64,000 bases of DNA from Fibrobacter sp. UWR4 (GTDB taxonomy: Bacteria > Fibrobacterota > Fibrobacteria > Fibrobacterales > Fibrobacteraceae). Each line of letters begins with the position of its first letter. Within the stretch, counting starts at the first letter, position 1. Where the stretch lies: positions 53,272 to 117,271 of the forward strand of contig NZ_QGDU01000007.1 in NCBI RefSeq assembly GCF_003149045.1, read 5' to 3'. Of the stretch, positions 60,755 to 64,000 are shown piece by piece. The notes under the pieces are model-generated. The model saw only the letters and a list, made by a program, of their open reading frames with translations, was not told the origin of the DNA and ran no database searches. Both the position numbers and the translations under genes were made by a program.

Positions 60755-62074
60755 GTGCGTAGACAAGATAACCAGAGAAACCGAGGTAACGACCCGGAAT
60801 TCAACCGAGGGGCCGGTAGCCGAGGCGAACGAGGCCTTAAAGAAAACAAGGTTCAGAAAGAACGATGCATTCTGGTAGGCATAGCCACGCCAAAAATTCG
60901 TCCCTGGCTCGCTACAGAACAGCTGGCGGAACTTGGTCGCCTGGCAGAAACCGCCGGTGCCGAAGTGGTGCAAAGTTTCTTGCAGCGCGTTCAGCAGTTC
61001 AACGCAGCCACCCTCATTGGCGAAGGCAAGGTGAACGAAGTCAAGCGGGCGCTAGAAGAAAACGACGCCAAGATGGTGGTCTTCGACGACGACTTGTGCG
61101 GATCCCAGGTGCGTAACCTGGAGCAACGCTTGCCCGGCATCAAGGTGTTGGACCGCACCGGACTTATCCTGGATATTTTTGCAAAGCATGCGGTCACTGC
61201 CGAAAGCCGCCTCATGGTGGAAGTGGCCCAGCTGCAGTACATGATGCCCCGCCTGACAGGTGCGTGGACTCACCTATGCCGCCAGCATAACGGCGGTATC
61301 GGAACGAAGGGCCCTGGCGAAACCCAGCTGGAAACGGACCGCCGAATGATCCGTAAGCGAATCCAGGAACTGAAGAAGAAACTTGAAAAGATCGAGGACG
61401 CCCGGGAGCAGCAGGCCGAGAACCGCAACGACATTTTCCATCTGGGAATCGTGGGCTATACCAATGCAGGCAAGTCCACCCTCACCAACCGCCTGACCGG
61501 CGCCGACGTCTATGTGGAAGACAAGCTTTTCGCTACACTGGACAGCACGACCCGTAAACTGTTCCTGGAAGGCGAGAACATTATTTTGTCTGACACTGTG
61601 GGATTTATCCGCAAGCTCCCCCACAACCTGATTGAAACCTTCAAGAGCACCCTGGGAGTTGCCGCCCACGCCGACTGCATCCTTGAGGTGGTTGACGGAA
61701 GCGCCCCCGACTACCGGGAACATCTGGAAGTGACCCACAAGACGCTGCAGGGCATTATCAGCCCCGAAACGCCCCGCCTCCGCGTGTTCAACAAGGTGGA
61801 AACCTGCGACGAAACCCGCCGTAACGAACTGCTGGAAAATTATCCCGAGGCAATTCAGGTCAGCGCCAAGGAAAACATCGGCATGGAACGCCTTCGAGAA
61901 GCCTTCAAGGAACAGCTGGCCGCCTGGCACAAGAAGCGCGAAGCCGCTGCCGCCCAGATCAAGGAAGAAGTGGAATCGCCCTGGCCCGCCCACCCCGCCG
62001 AAAGCGTTTCCGACAAAAGCTTCAACAGCAACCGTAACGAAGACTGGAAAGAACCTGGGATTTACGAAGTCTAA
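60755..62074 (+). CDS. hflX: GTPase HflX
   Basis: A 439-residue ribosome-associated GTPase that splits stalled 70S ribosomes. The N-terminal HflX domain (EVVQSFLQRVQQFNAATLIG, GEGKVNEVK), the glycine-rich G-domain opening GGIGTKGPGETQLE, G1 GYTNAGKST, G3 DTVGFIRKLP and G4 FNKVE are present. It starts at GTG with AGGA upstream. A long Arg/Asn/Gly-rich N-terminal stretch (RQDNQRNRGNDPEF) precedes the conserved part and could bind RNA. A terminator follows directly. Confidence 0.94.
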   Translation: MRRQDNQRNRGNDPEFNRGAGSRGERGLKENKVQKERCILVGIATPKIRPWLATEQLAELGRLAETAGAEVVQSFLQRVQQFNAATLIGEGKVNEVKRALEENDAKMVVFDDDLCGSQVRNLEQRLPGIKVLDRTGLILDIFAKHAVTAESRLMVEVAQLQYMMPRLTGAWTHLCRQHNGGIGTKGPGETQLETDRRMIRKRIQELKKKLEKIEDAREQQAENRNDIFHLGIVGYTNAGKSTLTNRLTGADVYVEDKLFATLDSTTRKLFLEGENIILSDTVGFIRKLPHNLIETFKSTLGVAAHADCILEVVDGSAPDYREHLEVTHKTLQGIISPETPRLRVFNKVETCDETRRNELLENYPEAIQVSAKENIGMERLREAFKEQLAAWHKKREAAAAQIKEEVESPWPAHPAESVSDKSFNSNRNEDWKEPGIYEV

Positions 62075-62091
62075 AATCCATCAATACAAAA

Positions 62092-62121
62092 GGCCGCACC
62101 ATTGAAGGTACGGCCCTGTTT
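62092..62121 (+). terminator. terminator after hflX
   Basis: GGCCGCACC (62092-62100) / GGTACGGCC (62107-62115) with one mismatch and loop ATTGAA, followed by CTGTTTTTT. Confidence 0.8.
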
Positions 62122-62123
62122 TT

Positions 62124-62307
62124 TACTGCAACTATGCGTATTTTCAAGTACGTTTCCTGATTTGCTTTCCATCCTAAACTCCACCGGCATTCCTCTCCAA
62201 TCATAGGAGATTTTCAGGGATTTGGAGCGGTCCTCGATGAGATTACCCTCGAAATCGTACACGAAGTTGTTTTTGATTTCACTTAGGTCCATGCAGGCCC
62301 AAGACAA
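62124..62307 (-). pseudogene. RHS-repeat protein remnant 1
   Basis: A broken piece of an RHS/YD-repeat protein: FVYDFEGNLIEDRSKSLKIS then YDWRGMPVEFRMESKSGN, ending by running into the hflX terminator region with unrelated residues. The 95 bases at 62124-62218 are nearly identical to 63100-63194 in the second remnant, so it is a duplicated tail from a cassette exchange. No functional start; the first residues overlap the end of the membrane-protein gene at 62279. Confidence 0.7.
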
Positions 62308-62770
62308 CTATACAAAAGAATCCTAAAATAAACAAAGAGCAAACACTTAACCAATATTTTGTAGGATAAGCTTTTCTGTGATAGAGATCAAAAAGGAAAC
62401 TAAAACGATTCTCAACAATGGAAACTACACCATATACCAATGCAGCGCAACCAACACAAAAAGCACGAAATGATTCATATGGTTTCCACCCTTTCAAATA
62501 AGAAAAAAAGGCAATAATCAAAAGTATAGCACAGACTATTTTCACAGCAAGAGTTGTGATTCTCTTTTGGGATTTATATCTTTGTTCCAACCGTTTATTT
62601 AGCTCTCCGGATTTAAACTGTTCACAAATTAAATCATCAATTCTTTTTTCAATGACCACAACGCGTTCATCCGTTTTTTTTAATTTATGACGAAACAAAT
62701 CTAACTCATCAAGAGTTAATTTTTGAACATCTTTTTCAAATTCCTTAAGATCATCTTTTACTGACTGCAT
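62279..62770 (-). CDS. two-helix membrane protein, candidate RHS immunity protein
   Basis: A 163-residue protein with a charged coiled N-terminal half (KDDLKEFEKDVQKLTLDELDLFRHK) and three hydrophobic stretches (KIVCAILLIIAFFSYL, FCVGCAALVYGVVSIV, LSVCSLFILGFFCIVVLG). The DNA is AT-rich. GGAG lies eight bases before the ATG, so it is intact. Its position just behind a truncated RHS core is where the cognate immunity gene normally lies, and membrane immunity proteins are common for pore-forming or membrane-active toxins; this is positional inference only, with no recognised family. Confidence 0.55.
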   Translation of the reverse strand: MQSVKDDLKEFEKDVQKLTLDELDLFRHKLKKTDERVVVIEKRIDDLICEQFKSGELNKRLEQRYKSQKRITTLAVKIVCAILLIIAFFSYLKGWKPYESFRAFCVGCAALVYGVVSIVENRFSFLFDLYHRKAYPTKYWLSVCSLFILGFFCIVVLGLHGPK

Positions 62771-62836
62771 TTCATCACTCCATTCTGTTATTAAGTCATC
62801 ATGTTACTAATTACAAGCAACCCTAAAAAAACAGAA

Positions 62837-63226
62837 TTACTCAATTGATATATCTTCAACAGCAACGTTCCCATCTGGGTCTACCACTACTATTGGGCTA
62901 ACGCCATTCCCCGCATACAGATACGGACTGCTAAACTGACGGGCCGGATCCACAGAAATCCACAATCCAAGCATTGGATCCAGATATCTTGCGCCGAAGA
63001 AGTTCAGCTCGGTCTCGTCGTCACGTTCCTTGCGCTCACGGGTCTTGGACACGCGTCTGCCGGAACCGTCGTATGCCATCAGCACCCTGACACTGTCCCT
63101 ACTGCAACTACGCGTATTCTCAAGTACATTTCCTGATTTGCTTTCCATCCTGAACTCCACCGGCATTCCTCTCCAATCATAAGAAATTTTCAGGTTCTTG
63201 GGCAAAACAGTGTAGTAACTCATCAC
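62837..63226 (-). pseudogene. RHS-repeat protein remnant 2 (C-terminal core)
   Basis: A 129-residue fragment with RHS core ending: YDWRGMPVEFRMESKSGN, YDGSGRRVSKTRERK, then the conserved FGARYLDPMLGLWISVDPAR and YLYAGNGVSPIVVVDPDGN. The variable toxin tip after DPDGN is only about ten residues (VAVEDISIE), so it has no toxin domain, and the body of the protein upstream is missing. It is probably an orphan tail left from a polymorphic-toxin locus. Confidence 0.75.
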
Positions 63227-63235
63227 ATTTTTTCA

Positions 63236-63248
63236 TATATTTACAGAC
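63236..63248 (+). promoter_or_regulatory. TAnnTTT box, near-leaderless start
   Basis: TATATTT (63236-63242) ends six bases before the ATG at 63249; no Shine-Dalgarno is seen. Confidence 0.35.
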
Positions 63249-63446
63249 ATGGCAGATGAAGAACTGAAAAAATACAGGCTATCATCCATGGAGGAGCCTT
63301 CCGACGAAATGCTGGAAGCCCTTATGGAAAAGGTCGGTGCAGCAGCATGTGAATCTTCCCGCAAGGCAGAAGAGGCTATGGATCGTATGCGTGCAGAAGT
63401 CGCTTCAAATATCGCCCAGAAAAAATTACGTCTTGGTTTGCTATGA
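63249..63446 (+). CDS. small protein upstream of zeta-like toxin remnant, putative antitoxin
   Basis: A 65-residue helical, acidic-basic protein (YRLSSMEEPSDEMLEALMEK, then KAEEAMDRMRAEVASN). By position, directly before a zeta-type kinase remnant, it looks like the antitoxin of an epsilon/zeta-like pair; the family is not certain. The end (QKKLRLGLL) may have been altered by the same deletion that removed the toxin 5' region. The start follows a TATATTT box. Confidence 0.5.
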   Translation: MADEELKKYRLSSMEEPSDEMLEALMEKVGAAACESSRKAEEAMDRMRAEVASNIAQKKLRLGLL

Positions 63447-63689
63447 GCGGCTTGAATTCATACGCAAGGCAAAAGACGCCAGATTCTTCATACGATTTTT
63501 CTTTTCGTGACCCGCTACTACAAGTCACTAGCGAATGCTGCCGTCGCAATCTCCATAGTAGACAGAGCTTACATCTACGACAATTCCGTCGACAATCAGT
63601 TGCCTAAGCTGATTTGCAGAATGGTTGACGGAACCTTGTATAAACAGTACGCCGAGATATTGCCCAATTGGGTTCAGGAACTGCTGTAA
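63416..63689 (+). pseudogene. decayed zeta-toxin-like kinase
   Basis: Two pieces of a zeta-toxin-type P-loop kinase survive in different frames. Bases about 63426-63499 read YERLEFIRKAKDARFF, matching the segment after the P-loop region of zeta proteins (EFIRKAKDAGY). Bases 63507-63689 read TRYYKSLANAAVAISIVDRA then YIYDNSVDN, matching the RYYRSLE...DRAYIFDNS end of that family. The P-loop and most of the body are missing, so it is non-functional. Confidence 0.6.
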
Positions 63690-63710
63690 TCAAGGCACTG
63701 TAACTTTGAA

Positions 63711-63746
63711 AGGGCCGCACCGATGAAGGCGCGACCCTGGTTTTTG
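63711..63746 (+). terminator. terminator-like hairpin
   Basis: AGGGCCGCACC / GGCGCGACCCT with two mismatches and a GATGAA loop, then TGGTTTTTG. It is similar in sequence to the hflX terminator at 62092. Confidence 0.55.
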
Positions 63747-63930
63747 TTTCTACTTATGGATCCCTTTGTTTTTCGGAGGGATTACAACCCTCTTATTAAA
63801 TCACGCCATAGTCCACCTTTTTATCAGCTTTTATGCAGTAAACACACCAAGAAGATCCAATAACGAGAATAATATTCCCAAAACAGGGAAAATAAGCATT
63901 AAAATGAGGCATCATCAACATGTGTGGAAG
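63747..63930. other. AT-rich gap, nothing identified
   Basis: No ORF, promoter or repeat could be supported here. Confidence 0.3.
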
Positions 63931-63933
63931 CAT

Positions 63934-64000
63934 TTAGGCAGCCTTGCTAGATGATTCTCTCGATTCCGATTCCCATTCGTAGGCTATCTTTACATCTACA
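63934..64000 (-). CDS. possible C-terminus of a gene beyond the window
   Basis: An open minus-strand frame entering from the right edge reads DVKIAYEWESESRESSSKAA then stop. It is only 21 codons, so support is weak; other frames are also partly open. Confidence 0.2.
   Translation of the reverse strand, partial: VDVKIAYEWESESRESSSKAA

Noticed and set aside
62124..63740. Prophage or integrative element
   Set aside because: RHS and toxin debris are present but there is no integrase, structural gene or attachment repeat.

Overview
The window looks like chromosomal DNA of a Fibrobacter (Fibrobacterota), most likely F. succinogenes or a close relative. Evidence: two proteins carry the Fibrobacter paralogous domain (FISUMP, WMA[ED]NL motif), one of them with three copies; several lipoproteins have Ser-rich linkers after the lipobox; there is a three-gene succinate dehydrogenase/fumarate reductase operon; the envelope is clearly Gram-negative (TamA/TamB, an OmpA with type-3 thrombospondin repeats, Wzi-like and other barrels); and promoters of the TAnnTTT type known from the Bacteroidota side of the FCB group recur. 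No tRNA, rRNA, prophage, canonical CRISPR or intact insertion sequence was seen.

Layout. 1-8 kb: envelope genes (ankyrin-like lipoprotein, barrel protein, LysM transglycosylase with two small upstream ORFs, OmpA/TSP3 protein, Cys-tailed FKBP). 8-15 kb: an SDR epimerase coupled to a divergent full-length DnaA paralogue, then a Wzi-like / U32 / small-protein operon and a barrel protein. 15-20 kb: sdhCAB and ndk. 20-29 kb: envelope biogenesis (parvulin-like lipoprotein, lipoprotein/barrel pair, tamB-tamA). 29-38 kb: ABC ATPase, three-domain FISUMP lipoprotein, glyA, proS, a DUF2914-type membrane protein. 37-39 kb: aguB-aguA (agmatine to putrescine). 39-42 kb: AT-rich tandem paralogues of unknown family. 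42-49 kb: diguanylate cyclase, Mur ligase, RluD, a PD-(D/E)XK-like protein, lspA, squalene/phytoene synthase. 49-51 kb: canonical dnaA. 51-62 kb: secreted Lys-tailed protein, PDZ-thioredoxin, barrel protein, PyrD-like, M20 peptidase, sirtuin, oligopeptide ABC genes, a second FISUMP protein, hflX. 62-64 kb: accessory debris with RHS tails, a candidate immunity protein and a decayed zeta-toxin locus.

The most unusual signal is a pair of intergenic arrays (about 46.85-47.05 kb and 57.61-57.81 kb). In each, the motif AAGGACTAAA and its reverse complement TTTAGTCCTT alternate in orientation every 26-27 bp, about 2.5 helical turns, with variable DNA between; each array has four inverted pairs repeating every 52-54 bp. 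This resembles neither a CRISPR nor a simple terminator; the nearest known analogue is a BIME (alternating REP elements). Other notable signals: two DnaA proteins, one lacking the arginine finger and key DNA-contact residues; a 27-bp palindrome shared by the tamB and dnaA upstream regions; a 16-bp perfect inverted repeat embedding the glyA stop codon; repeated CTAG-rich intergenic elements; and a TAnnTTT box 5-8 nt before start codons that lack a Shine-Dalgarno sequence, suggesting leaderless mRNAs.
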